Shown here: positions 34,235 through 46,249 of the stretch, piece by piece
How the letters are laid out: every line of letters begins with the position of its first letter
Position numbering within the stretch: position 1 is the first letter of the stretch
Assembly (NCBI GenBank): GCA_016169945.1
Contig: JADLSH010000315.1
Coordinates: forward strand, 248,001 to 312,000
From: Trachythela sp. YZ-2020
Lineage: Eukaryota > Cnidaria > Anthozoa > Malacalcyonacea > Clavulariidae
Reading direction: 5' to 3'
Length of the DNA: 64,000 nt
Made by a program: the position numbers and the translations under genes
The notes under the pieces: generated by a model
Database searches by the model: none
What the model saw: the letters and a program-made list of their open reading frames with translations, nothing else
Told to the model about the DNA's origin: nothing

Positions 34235-36378
34235 ATAATTTATTTAACACTCAAAAGTACAAAGAAAAAAAGAGGTTACAAGTAGCTATTTACAAAATAT
34301 GAGTGTAAGCCACCTGGCCTTTAAATAAGAATCAAACAAATAACTATATGGTTGACAGAAGACATCTAATATTTATACAATATCAATAAATAGAATAAAA
34401 AAAATACACCAAATACAATAAACATTATTTACAATACAATAGACAAACAAACAAAACAAAAGGAGCCGAAAATATAAATTTAATAAATAAATATTGGAAA
34501 CCATATAAATTTGATGCTAGTAAGAGCCAATTATCTGATTTTTAAAAAAATTTTAAAAACAAATTACACTTAACGATTTAAATGATTCATTAATAGTGTT
34601 CCATAATTTGGGTCCACAAAAACGAATATTAAACATTCCATAGTTCGTTCGAATTAGCGGTAAAGAGAAAGTTGTCTTGGATGCAACACGTGTATTGTAC
34701 AAATGCAGACTGGATTAAAATGATATCCATCAAAATTGACCGGGAGATTGCCCTCACTGCACCGAAGCATAAATAGTGCTGTATAGCGATCAACTATGTC
34801 TAAAAAATTTTAAAAGACTGAGTTTTTTAAAAAGAGATGAGGAGTGTGCTTGAAAATCAGAAAATGTAATGATACGAATAGATTTTTTTTGTAAAACTAT
34901 CAAAGGATGTAAATTGGTTTTATAAGTGTTTCCCCAAATCAAAACACCATATGTGAGAAACGAAGAAATAATTGAATAATAAACTTGGAGAAGTATGTGA
35001 GACCAATGCCTCTTGAAATTTTTTTCGAGAGTTCATGTATATGATCCTTCCAATTCAGATGAATAATAATACCTAAATATTTAATGCTTTTCTTTTCCTT
35101 TATTACTTTATCATGAATTTTAAGACTTATAGAAAAAGTTGGATGAAATTTTTAAGGTGGATGAAAAAGAACAAAATTAGATTTGTCAATATTTAAAGAT
35201 AGCTTGTCAGCACAAAGCCACTCATTGACATTGCACAATTGTTTGTGTAAAATTGTTTCTAAACACATGATGCTTTTATGGGAACAAAATAAATTGGAGT
35301 CATCAGCAAATAAATGGAAGTCAATTTCACTTGCGAAATTACTAAAATCATTTATATATAATAAGAACAACAAAGGTCCTAGTACAGATCCCTCAGGAAC
35401 ACCGCAGGCAATAAGTTTATACTCAGATGTTGAAGTGCCAATTGATACAAATTGTCTTCTATTTGTAAGGTAAGAGCAAAACCAATCTTTTGCTAATCCC
35501 CTAACTCCATAATTTTCAAGTTTTTTTTAATAAGATTATATAATTAACAGTATCAAACGCTTTACTTAGGTCAAGAAAGATACCACATGAATAAAGTTTA
35601 TTTTCAATTGCTTTTTGAATTTTGTCAGTAATGAGCAAAATTGCATGGGTTGTTGAAAGATTGGAACGAAATCCAAATTGTCCATCAAATAGAACTATTT
35701 AATAATCGTTTGTACATTAGTTTTTCTAAAATTTTATTGAAGATTGAAAGTAATGAAATAGGTCGATAATTTGAAATAATAACTTTTGGTCCTTTCTTAT
35801 ATACAGGAATGACTCTTGCAATTTTCAATTTATCTGGCACAACACCTAATGAAAATGAACAATTAAAGAGATATGCCAGTGGACCGGATAACAGAAATCT
35901 AAGAGTCTTTAGTAACCTTGTAGGAATGCTAAACGGTCCATTTGACTTGGATGGGTTTAGTTTGTTAATTTCATCTTCAATTTCAGTAGCATTTGTTGGA
36001 AAGAGCACAAAACTGTGGCAAAGTGATGTATTCAGAAAGGTTTCAATTGGAGTTTGGCATTAGCAATAGTCTGTGAATTGGACAATTTTGAATTTCCAAT
36101 CTCCAGAGTTGTAGGGAAGGAATGATTTGATGGCTTGAGGGTTATTAATTGCTTTATGCCCTTCCATGTCTCTTTGATATTATTTCTATTAATTGTAAAA
36201 TAGTCATTATAATATGATTTTTTACTTTGGAGTAGCAAGTGTTTTATTTTATTCCTGTAGGTTTTAAATTTTGAAAAGTAATAGGCATTTTTTGACCTTA
36301 GATAAAGTTTGTAAAGCTTATTCTTAGTTCTTATATTTGGAAGATGATCTAATATATCCCAGGGATGAACCACGCACA
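34233..36378 (-). mobile_element. LINE B, copy 3, internally deleted
   Basis: Same element as in copies 1 and 2, but ~279 bp of the endonuclease/linker region is missing at ~36335, leaving a 115-codon fusion frame (36379-36032). Confidence 0.85.
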
Positions 36379-36665
36379 AATGTTGTTTATATATACTTTA
36401 TTACTTAGAACATTTATTACAAGGCTTTCGTGGTTGTAAAATCATTGGTGCAGCTTTGTTACACAGTTAATCAGTTATCATTCAAAGGCTTTTAAAAAAA
36501 TATTTGGGGGGCGATTCCTCCCCCCCCCCCAGTGTCCGTCACTGTGTAGAAGATTGGGCTCTAACCCGGAGATGGGCATTCCAACACACTTTACAATCCA
36601 CGCCCACCTGAAAAGATCAACACGAGGCTGTGCGTGGTGCAACGTTTCACGTTTCCTGAATATAA

Positions 36666-37205
36666 TACGACTGTTTGATTCAGTATAACTTAAAAACTAA
36701 AAGAGCTATTACTCTTAAACAAGTTTCTTTGCATTCAGCGATGTCTAACATATATGACATGTGCATTTTCATGCAATATTGACTGAGATAGCTGCATTTA
36801 AACTTGAGTAAACATTTTTGGAACTGTCGAGAATTAGCTAAAAACGGCCTATTAAACTAATTTGATAACCGTTACCATTTTATCGTAAGTATTATTTCAA
36901 TGAAATGAAGTTGAAGTTAGAAATGTTTCTTGAATAGATATGCTTTTTCATTCTAACATTTGACCTTCTAACTTCACTTCATTGAAACGAATACTTACGT
37001 TAAATGCTAATGGTTATGAAATTATATTTAATAATAGGCCATTTTTAGCTAATTCTGGACACTTCCAAAAATGTTTACTCAAGTTTAAACGCAGCTATCT
37101 CGGTCAATATTGCATGAAAATGCACATGACATATATCAAAATTTAATGTTGTTTTAGTGTAATGGGTCTTTTAGTTTTTAAGTTAAACTAAATCAAACAG
37201 TCGTG
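36666..37205. mobile_element. Foldback MITE, copy 3
   Basis: Same element as 24321-24859. The inner left-arm reading GAATTAGC matches its right arm better than in copies 1 and 2, suggesting the more ancestral state. Confidence 0.85.
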
Positions 37206-37716
37206 CTTTCTTTTGCGCCATCCGGTGTATAGCTCAACATACCAAAATAGAAGTAATGCAATTGAAAAAATGCACTTCAGATGTGGTACCGTTAATATCC
37301 CACAGCTCACGATTAACCCTTCTACATTCTATATAATACAATCATATCTGCCTTGGTTGTGTCCGAACCTTCCTGAAAAAGACAAAAAAACTCTTCGACA
37401 TTCGAGAACAAGAAATCCTTTAGGAGGTTAGTAGTGCATGGCTACGATGGGCTTACAGGATATTCAGATATACCCCACCGGGGCAGCTTATTGTGTAATA
37501 CTACACTACCTGCACTGTACCCCCATGTGTGAGGTATCTTTTTCAGGTAGTTAAGACACAAACCATGTAGCAGCTTATTGTAAAATACCACCTACGCTGG
37601 ACCTCCATATTTGAGATATCTTTTTCAGATAGTTCAGACAAGTATCAAGCGGCAGAGTTCTTATTGTAGAATACTACATAAACTGGTCACTGGAGCCCAC
37701 AACCATAATTACCTAC

Positions 37717-39674
37717 CGCACATAGAATGAGCAATCCATACAACAGGACGTCTCCCCACACCAGCATTCTTCAATTTGTTCAAAAGTTCCGAACTTCGAT
37801 ATTCAATGGTAGAACTGTAAATAGACAACGTTAGTATAATAATTACCTTAATATCCGGCTTTAAAGCACGTACGCTTGTATGCGGAAACTCGACAATTTT
37901 AAAGCGCGCGGGCCTCTACGTTTTGGGTAGTCAAAAAATATTGTCAAATTCAAGGCCTTGCTATACGACTTACACTTCAGGTTGCATTGGACATTTGGAG
38001 GTCCAGCCACTCAACTCTGTATCACATTCAACCAAAATAATGCGACATCTCGGAGCATCAACCGGCAACCAATCCTAGAAAACAATTAAGTTACGTAACG
38101 TCACGGCTACACTACCTAAAATTGACGAGCAGTCTTCGTTCGAAGCATTGGAGTGTATTGACTGTTATTTAATTAGGCACAGTTGGACCTCTCTAATACG
38201 GATACACAAGGGACACAGCAAATTATCTGTATTAGAGAGTTGTCCGTTTTTTGGAAGTCTTTTAAAGGAAATATATTATACCGGGATATTGGAAAATGCC
38301 CGTATTAGAGAGGTGTCCGTATTAGAGAGGTGTGTCCCTATTAGAGAGGTGTGTGCCTAATAGAGAGGTGTCCGTATTAGAGAGGTGTGTCCGTACTAGA
38401 GAGGTGTCCCTATTAGAGAGGTGTCCGTATTAGAGAGGTGTCCGTATTAGAGACGTGTCCGTATTAGAGACGTGTCCGTATATTAGAGAGGTGTCCGTTT
38501 TGAGAGGTGTCCGTATTAGAGCGGTGTCCCTATTAGAGAGGTATCCTACTAGAGAGGTGCCTATGGAGATGCTATAAATGAAAGAAAATATTTAATCTTA
38601 CCCTAGGCCAACAATCTGTTCGTTTTCCTTCAGCAATTTTATCTGTTCTACTTCTCCATGTTCTAAATGGACCTCCACACAAACCATGAACAAACACGAG
38701 ATCAACTTCTGGCCTACAGCTATTTAAAAATTCCGAAATTAAACAAAAGACTTGATACAGTCAATGATAGCACGTGATTGTTTAGTCGGTTCAATTTCCA
38801 TATACAAAGCGATTTCATTTGGGAAAACATTAAATTTATATGGGAATTAGACGTACCATTTAATTTGTTTATCTGGATAAGCAACGAAAATCCCTTCTTC
38901 GTATGTATGACCTCTCTCACCGTCCCTGTCCAGATTAGCCAAAGCTCGCAGTGAGTGACTTTTGACAATGATGTCCTATATAGAGAAAATATTAAATAAT
39001 AGCAGCTTAACACAGCGTTAGGCAGGTATAATATACGTCATTACGATTCAAGTCTCTATATCGCTAAATCTCAGCGCTCCAAATACCTTCGATTTTATCC
39101 AGTTTTGTAGCTCTCTTAACCATCCTATTTAAAAAGACGTTGGAAAGTTGGATCTTAATGCGCATGAAAATGGGCCTTAGCATTACCCATGCAGTATATT
39201 AAACTATTTATCTATCCATCTAGTATGCCATGCATAATAAATGGTTACTATAGCAGTGTAAAAAGGATTTGATATCAGCATCCTGATATTTAACTAGAGG
39301 GCACTCGGAGGCTGCATAGCTCCGCTAGCAAATTAAGTCAAGTATTCCTGGATAAATTATACATATATACACTAAATATCAAATCCCTTACTATATGCTT
39401 CTAGGATCAATCTACCTGAAAACTACAACCAAAAATACAAGGACCTTCGCTCGAAACGTCGAAGTTCTTGTTGTATTTTTTAGGTAGATTGATCCTAAGG
39501 ACCCGAAGCTTATTGTATAGACGGTATCTACACTGGCACATACGTTCGAGAATCCCTTACTATAGTCTACCACAGCACTCACGGCAAGCCCACCTTTTTG
39601 AATAATCTCTTTGTGCGAAGTTTCATCTACTGCTAAATTTCCAAGAACATGCGAGACCAATATATATTGTAATT
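37717..39674 (-). CDS. SERAC1: SERAC1-like serine lipase (DUF676 type), partial, 5 exons visible
   Basis: Exons 39674-39544, 38975-38857, 38719-38602, 38074-37974 and 37814-37717 (minus strand) join in frame with GT-AG sites. They encode [27 protein letters not shown] and [27 protein letters not shown] (hydrolase entry, oxyanion region); [12 protein letters not shown] and [33 protein letters not shown] and VVWIAHSMC. The order matches vertebrate SERAC1: armadillo-like repeats followed by a lipase domain. SERAC1 acts in phosphatidylglycerol remodelling at mitochondria-ER contacts. The nucleophile elbow reads HSMC where the family has HSMG. Exons for the rest of the lipase domain and the N-terminus are not seen. 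The last two exons are triplicated by the tandem units, so the locus is rearranged and may be a pseudogene. Some exon ends, especially 39544, are inferred. Confidence 0.85.
38190..38575 (+). repeat. ~17-bp minisatellite (GTGTCCGTATTAGAGAG)
   Basis: About fifteen degenerate head-to-tail units from ~38301 to 38571, with inverted copies of the motif (CCTCTCTAATACGG) at 38190-38210. It lies in a SERAC1-like intron ~75 bp beyond the tandem-duplication breakpoint. The motif resembles the ends of pogo/Tigger-like elements (memory), so it may be an expanded terminus of such an element. Confidence 0.85.
39403..39496. repeat. Short foldback MITE in a SERAC1-like intron
   Basis: AGGATCAATCTACCTGAAAA and its inverse complement enclose ~50 bp with CGAAACGTCGAAGTTCTTG. 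A related, longer and more diverged copy is at 52562-52676. Confidence 0.7.
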
Positions 39675-41490
39675 CTGATGTCCGTGTAGTTCAGACTCAC
39701 TAATCTAAACCGTCATTCTCCAGGATCAGAGATCTGTGTCCTTTAATCTTAAAAAACAAAGCTTTATCTTAACAATGCCTAAACGAAATTCCGATACCGT
39801 CCTGGTCTATACACTTCCCGAATTAGCTCGAGCGCACACAAAACACTAGCTTAAACTGTAGGCTAAAAATACAGTGATCTTGACTGGATGTAAAATGACG
39901 TGTCTGCTGACGTCTGCTGATGTTTTTCGTACACTGCCTTCGGAAATCAGACAATAGTGTTTTCATGTATTCTTTAGCTGGATCTTATGGAAATGCAGAG
40001 AGTGCGCACTCCATGTCGTCAGCATTATTTATGGCACTTGTGACAGGACTGCAGGGTGTGAAGGGAGATGGGCCAAACCTTCTGAAAACTGATGGGAGTT
40101 CACCAAAGTTGGCAAGCGACAGTTTGCATTAGAGTTTTCTCAACCTCAGTCAAACGAGAACAAGAGTTGCATGCAAGTTGACTGGACTACATTACCACGC
40201 GTACCGGTTAAACGCGCAAAAACTCTCATCAACTCTCATCCAAATTTGAAACCAGCTCAAAGGTTGATGAGAGTAATTGGTAGTCAACTCTCGACTCTCG
40301 TCAACTTTCAGTTCTCGTTTGACCAGGACTTTGCGAAGGCAAGATCATTCTTGTAAAGAAGAAAATATCCGCTTTGGCAAATAGAAATTTCAGTTTGGAC
40401 TGCAAAACGCAGCAGGCGCGACGAATGTCTACTAGGGGGCTCTGAAACGAATTTTATTATCCACAGGGCCGGGTGTTTATACCAAATATACATCTATTAA
40501 TGGTCTAACTGCCCTGGGATTTACTAAGTTTTTTTTACAATCTTCTGCCATCTCAAATTTCTTGTGCTTTTTATTGACACATTTGTAATTGCTCTCAACT
40601 TCGCGAAGCGGCTCCAGGTACGAAGTTTTGATTAATATAGATTGTTTGGGTATTTATAATGTAGAATAAACGAAAAAATTCTGAAAGTTAAATTTTCAAA
40701 ACCCAGGGGGGGGGGGTGTGTCTTGTCCAACAGATCAAAAATGGCTTGCGCACGAAATTTGAATGCTTAAAAGTTATTTTGAGTTAGTGGGTGGAGAATT
40801 TGTTGGGTGTTGCATTGCTGTTCAAAATTTCAAATTTGTCCAGTTTTTTTATACACCCTGTAGAGTCACCGAAATTGTATTTCCTGCGTTTTAGGAGGAA
40901 TATTTTATACTAACAGTTCTGAAGTTTATAAAATATCATCTAAAACGCAAGAGACTAGTAACAGAATTCAGTTTCATAATTCCCTGGATCTCAACGAAAT
41001 TATCTCAACCCCGATTGCTATGTCTCAAATCTGACCAAAATCTGGAAATATTAAAGCTTACTTCAGAATGTTTGCGTAGTGCTTTCAGAAACAAGAAAAG
41101 ATTTCAGAAACAAGAGAATCTTCGTCTGAAGAAAGTGTTTCAAGATGATCCTCATCTTCTGGATGCCAAAATATCGTCTTATAAAATGAGAATATTTGAA
41201 TAATTTTCTGGAAATCATCACGGGTATATATTTACACGAATTTAGCAATGCATTCGAGCCGTATGAGCCCGGATCCTCATCACACTGCAAAATTGGTTGC
41301 CTCAGATGCACTTATTTGACCAAATACTTTATTGGTGGGTTTCACCACGTGCTACATGACGGCAGATGGTTGTCAACTTCAGAAATGTTAATACTTACAG
41401 GGGCAAGAAAATTAAACTACATCACTCAATTCTATCTATTTGCCTTCAAATACAAGACTACTACACGATAGTGCTTACTGAAACACATGC
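39675..41490. other. Intergenic or upstream intron sequence
   Basis: No convincing coding exon seen, apart from the MITE at 40147-40327. More 5' SERAC1 exons could lie here unrecognised. The text TATACACCCTGTAGAG near 40851 looks repeat-derived. Confidence 0.35.
40147..40327. mobile_element. Small MITE, GTCAAACGAGAAC family, copy 1
   Basis: Ends CAGTCAAACGAGAAC and GTTCTCGTTTGACCAGG are inverted. The interior has repeated AACTCTCATC phrases. A second, more diverged copy is at 54091-54237. Confidence 0.7.
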
Positions 41491-41494
41491 ACCT

Positions 41495-41640
41495 ATTGGT
41501 TAAAACAACCAAAAATTTGGTTATTTTAATCAATATTTCGGTTGTTTTGACCATAATATTGGTCAAAAAGAATATTTATCAACAATGAAATTGGTTATTT
41601 TAACCAAATGAATCCGTTTTTACAGTGCAGTGTACAAAAA
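41495..41640. repeat. Short palindromic TTGGTTATTTTAACCAA-rich patch
   Basis: Repeated direct and inverted versions of GGTTATTTTAACCA within ~130 bp; origin unknown. Confidence 0.5.
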
Positions 41641-42055
41641 GATATTGAAATAATATTTCATTGACGATAAGTTCGAGCCACGAAAGTTCGTTATATGTCA
41701 CTGTAGTTTAAGACAGACGATTTATACTGTGAAATTCTGGATTTATACTGTGAAATCTTAGATATTCAATTTGGTACTAAATTATCTTGTATAGATTATA
41801 TATGAGCAGATTTCCCGCAATGAAAAGCGGACTCGGTAAACCACGTTGCACATTGCCCCGAGGTTGGCAGAGACGACAGCAGTTGACGAAATGCATCGCT
41901 CAGTTCTTTTTCACTCTTTGGCGAAGCATTCTCCATCTAACAACGAGTCTCTTGCAAGGGTTGTCAAAATGTTATCAGGAACTTCATCAAGATGCGCAGC
42001 AACATTAAAACCTTCAGAACAAAATATGCCAACTATAGTTGTCGGAGCGAGACAT

Positions 42056-42347
42056 TAACTCATTAACTTCCAATGCGCTTTTAGTACCTTACTCTGTCTA
42101 ACGCCAGACGATTTAACTCGTCAGTGCAGGGCCTTTTTTAGCTAATGGGATCAAAAATCGTGCCAGTGTGTCTTGTTATGGTATTCTTACAACACCCTCC
42201 TTTAGATGATATATTATTGTGTCCCCCAAACGATTTCTTAAAAAGGGCCCTGCGTCAGTGGTAGGGTACTGCCAGTTAATGGGTTAACAAAACTATCTGC
42301 CAGTGTCCCCTCTTAACGCATTGACCTGCAATGCACCCTACTTTAGT

Positions 42348-42389
<42 letters not shown>

Positions 42390-42560
42390 TAGGGTACTGC
42401 CAGTTAATGGGTTTACAATACTATCTGCCAGTGTATCTTGTTAACCCATTAGCTGGCAATGCACCCAGATGCGCCCTACTTTAAAATTAGTATTTCACTC
42501 TGTCTAACGCCAGACGATTTTACTTGTCTGTGGTAGGGTACTGCCAGTTAATGAGTTAAT
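42056..42560. repeat. ~120-bp tandem repeats
   Basis: Three to four degenerate copies sharing CTCTGTCTAACGCCAGACGA and GGGTACTGCCAGTTAATG, with TTAATGGGTTAACA spacers. Each unit contains the short self-complementary part CGTCAGTGG/CTGCCAG. Non-coding. Confidence 0.85.
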
Positions 42561-44494
42561 ATATATATGCTTGAAGGCGCTAAGAGACTGCATACCTCCG
42601 TCAGCAAATTAAGTCAAGTAGTCATGCGTAAATTATTCATGCACTAATTACGTATTCAGTTCTGTTCCGCCGGGAAAGGAAGACAAACTTTTGTAAATTT
42701 CTCATCCAGTATTCATCCAAATTGAACCAAACTTTAATCGATTTGTCGTTGGCCTATGCCAACTTGCTCCATAAATTTTAGTGTTAAAATGTCTAATAGT
42801 TTTTGAGCTACCCTGCTAACAGGCACACACGCGAAACACAAACAAACCCAGGTGAACCTTCTGTTTACGTACCTTGCGGTAAGATGGCAGAGGATAGAAT
42901 CTTTTGGGAAAGATTTCTGATGAAAAAATGATCTGACTGAGATAGGTTCAAGATCTGTTTGGGAATTGAGCAACCAAAAAACCAAGAAGTCGAGGTCCTA
43001 ACGATTTAATGTATATTAAGTATTTGTTAATTACTGTATGATAATTTTTATTGTAACTTAATACAACAGGGCGTTTATCCAGAAAGCGAATGGTCATTAT
43101 AAGCCCACAATTATACTTTGGTCACTATTTCGAATAACAAATTGAGTAATTGACTGACAACTTTTTAAACATCTACTAATTGTTATTTGGTGACAGCGAT
43201 GATCTTTATACGTAACTGGAGTAAAAATTCAATGTTCAATGACTGAAAATGTGCAACCGTTTTTCTTTGTTTTAATTTGTATCAATGTCAAAAACTGGAT
43301 TTTCGCAGCCAAGCCGTACACAGTCACTCTCATCGGGCGCAGGGCTGAAAACATGGGTGACGAAACGACTATGGTGCCCTTGATCTATGTATGATTCGAG
43401 AACCCGCGGTATTTGTAGAGAATTGAAAAATAACTCAAAACAATTATAAAGCTAAAAAAAAATCAAAATATACTCTCTGTTCTTAAGAAATATTACAATG
43501 AACTGCATCTCTCAACCACTGATGCTTTCGACCGAAATCGGAGCACAACTTCTATATTCGAATCCATTGTATTATATGGATCAGTGTGATTGTGTGAATG
43601 ACGTTTTAGCCGCCCGTGTTCAAAATCTCAGCGGATTTCATAATCATTTGGATTATGCTCTAGCGCGCAGAGGAGGTTGGACAGCTGTCACGTGAATTTC
43701 TCGACCAATGAAATCGCGCTATTTTTCCATCGTGTTTGTGAAGATTTTAGGCTGCCTAATTTGCACTGGGCGCAGAAACACTTGAAAAATACATACTAAT
43801 ATTTTAAAAATTCTATAAAAAAGCAAGCGTGGCCTTAATATTATACAAGAACTTGTGGTATCTGTAAAAATTTCTGAGGTAAGTATTATTGTTTAAACTT
43901 ATTTTGATGATTAAAGTTCGTCGTGTCATCGCAACGTGATGACTCGAGGCCGCGTCTGTTTACAACTTTCAAACTAAAATATCTGGAGTTCCCATGGTTC
44001 GATTTTCGTAATTTTTGCAAGAAAATCAAGATAAATGTATATACTAAAAATCTGCTGGAGGGATCCCGGGGATCCCCCGGCATTTTTCGAGATATTAGGC
44101 ATTGAAGTGACCATAGTCATTTCGACGTTTCCAAAATGGCGTCTAATAGTGTAGGAACATATTGCGCCACCAAAGCTTGTTTTTCCCAATGAATATTGAA
44201 ACTTCTTTAATACAAAGAGCGTTATTTTCTAGAGTAAGCGTTAAAGTACTTTTGAATGAATTTTAGGAGATTTAGGAGTTATTTGCGTGTTTAGAGATTT
44301 TATATCTGGGCTAGTGTCTGGCTCTGTCTGCAATTTTGTTGTCTGACGAATATTTTGTCATTGTTATTCAATTTTTTCCCTGGAATGCATCCATGCTATT
44401 TCAATAACTATTGATCTACCTATATGAGCAGTATTTTGTAAGGTAAACGTTATTTTGATCTTTTATGTAGGCTGTACGTTGTCATATTGTATTA
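42561..44494. other. Intergenic stretch
   Basis: No confident gene. A 65-codon ORF at 43498-43695 has no recognisable feature. A short G/C-rich palindrome (GGGATCCCGGGGATCCCC) sits at about 44062. Confidence 0.4.
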
Positions 44495-44930
44495 CAGTCG
44501 TGCCAATAGAAGCGTTCCGAAAAATGTTGATCAGTTCATTTCCTAACTTGAAGGAACACATTTGAGCAGTTCCTCAAAATGTTCCTCAGGAACTTTGAAA
44601 CTTCCTTAGGAATATTAGCCAATCACATTTGATCTTAAATTACTGTTGACCAATCACGTTAAACCAAGCGCGCACATGACCCGAACGGAAGTTGAAAATC
44701 ATCAAACGAAGTTTCAATGTTTTTATTCAAAGCGTTTGTTTACATTACTTTTTCACACTTTACATTGTTTTCGAAATGTTCCCTTGATAAATCAAAATTT
44801 CATATTTTAAAATAAAAACTCCAAGGATCAATCGGTGAAACGTATACACAGAAGTCTCCTTGGCAATAGAGAAATAACAGTTCATTGCAGTAAATTCCCA
44901 TAAATATAAATTTAGCTTACGAGTTTTAAT
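44495..44930 (+). repeat. Left long terminal inverted repeat
   Basis: Pairs with 48405-48824. Its inner edge lies ~70 bp before the transposase ATG, so the promoter for each gene may be in its TIR. Confidence 0.9.
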
Positions 44931-45004
44931 TATATGAAGAATTACTTATTAAACGCAAACATGTAGCATTGTAGGCAGTAATAAAGACGCGGGAACTTTA
45001 AAAG

Positions 45005-46039
45005 ATGTTCAAACAAAATCAGCTAGGGGGGACTTTTCAAAAAGGGAAACCCACACCTGATATTGTAAAACAGAGGATTATTAACAAGTATGCACAGGGT
45101 ATTTCGGTTTCTAAAATCAGCAAAGATTTACAAATTACTGAACGTGGTGTCAGAAAAGTAGTTTCGATATTTGAAGAAACTGGGCAAATAGATCCCAAAT
45201 TACATATTGGTCGCGCTCATTATAAAACAACAGATAATGTGTTGCAACATATTGAATTTATAAAAACGCGAAAGCCCAGCACGTATGGAAAAGAAATTCG
45301 AGATAAACTTTTAGATGTTGGGGTATGTGATATTGACACAGTTCCTTCTCGACAGACAATATCTCATGTTCTACGGCACGAACTAGGTTTCACCAGGAAG
45401 CGTTTGACAGTAGTTCCTGAGGAATCACTGACAGATGATGCACAAGCGAAACAAGTTGGATATTTGAATGAAATATCAAACTTTCCGGCAAGAAATATCC
45501 ATTTTATGGATGAGTCAAGTGTCGATAGAACAACAGGAAATCGCACATACGGCCATTCACTTTCCGGCGAACCTGCAGTTGAAATCTATCGTTACAGTTC
45601 AAACGCAAAATTCACAATTAATCTGATGTGCGGATACTTTGGCGTGGATCATTATAATATTATAGAAGGTGCTTCTAATGGCGTAGAGCTTTTGCAGTTC
45701 ATTACAGAGGCTCTCGAACAGAGATATGAAAATGGCAATCCAAAGATTGCTGCAGGAGATGTCCTTGTTATGGATAATTGCGGTTTTCACCACGCTAGAC
45801 ATGTTCAACCTTACTTGCGAGAAATGCTACTCCAACGCGGAATTACCTTGGTTTACCAACCGCCTTACAGCCCTGAACTTAACCCGTGCGAATATGTCTT
45901 CAATCATATGAAACGCCTATTACAAAACAACGAAAGCTTTACATCAAAGTTTACTGAACTAGCTATGGTATATGCTATGGAATTGATTACCCCAGCTCTT
46001 TGCTCAGCATTCTTTAGAAAATGCGGGTACATTGTTTAA
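45005..46039 (+). CDS. IS630/Tc1-mariner-type transposase, DD38E
   Basis: 344 codons, uninterrupted. Residues ~15-130 form the N-terminal DNA-binding part with two helix-turn-helix-like segments (GISVSKISKDLQIT; PSRQTISHVLRHELG). The catalytic triad of the DDE_3 fold is D169 (IHFMDESSV), D257 (VLVMDNCGFHH) and E296 (PYSPELNPCEYVF). The D257-E296 spacing is 38 residues, against 34 in Tc1 and 34 (DD34D) in mariner. All three acids are present, so the enzyme may be active. It would cut and paste the element by binding the TIR ends. DD38E spacing is reported for the Intruder family; relation to that is untested. The ORF reads toward the second gene. Confidence 0.92.
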   Translation: MFKQNQLGGTFQKGKPTPDIVKQRIINKYAQGISVSKISKDLQITERGVRKVVSIFEETGQIDPKLHIGRAHYKTTDNVLQHIEFIKTRKPSTYGKEIRDKLLDVGVCDIDTVPSRQTISHVLRHELGFTRKRLTVVPEESLTDDAQAKQVGYLNEISNFPARNIHFMDESSVDRTTGNRTYGHSLSGEPAVEIYRYSSNAKFTINLMCGYFGVDHYNIIEGASNGVELLQFITEALEQRYENGNPKIAAGDVLVMDNCGFHHARHVQPYLREMLLQRGITLVYQPPYSPELNPCEYVFNHMKRLLQNNESFTSKFTELAMVYAMELITPALCSAFFRKCGYIV

Positions 46040-46249
46040 GTAAAATTTTCTTAACAAATAATGAACTAGAACTTTAATCTTTAGACTTTACATCAACTCA
46101 ACTTTAGAGAAAAATACTGTCTACTGATTTGATATTAAAAATTGTATCGTTGTCTATTACCCTGTAAAACATAATATTAAAATATCAGGTAAATGTATAG
46201 TATTATTTTATAAAACAAATGTCATTTATATTCAGTATAACACTATAAA

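Larger units (their letters stand above)
32076..38115. repeat. Tandem unit copy 3 (6040 bp)
   Basis: Rightmost unit, ending at CTAAA (38116-38120), where unique SERAC1-intron sequence (ATTGACGAG) continues; this is the original right edge. It carries a ~279-bp deletion in LINE B at ~36335. Confidence 0.95.

Noticed and set aside
38290..38575. Regular short repeats that could suggest a CRISPR array
   Set aside because: Repeats are head to tail without unique spacers and the DNA is clearly animal; it is a minisatellite.
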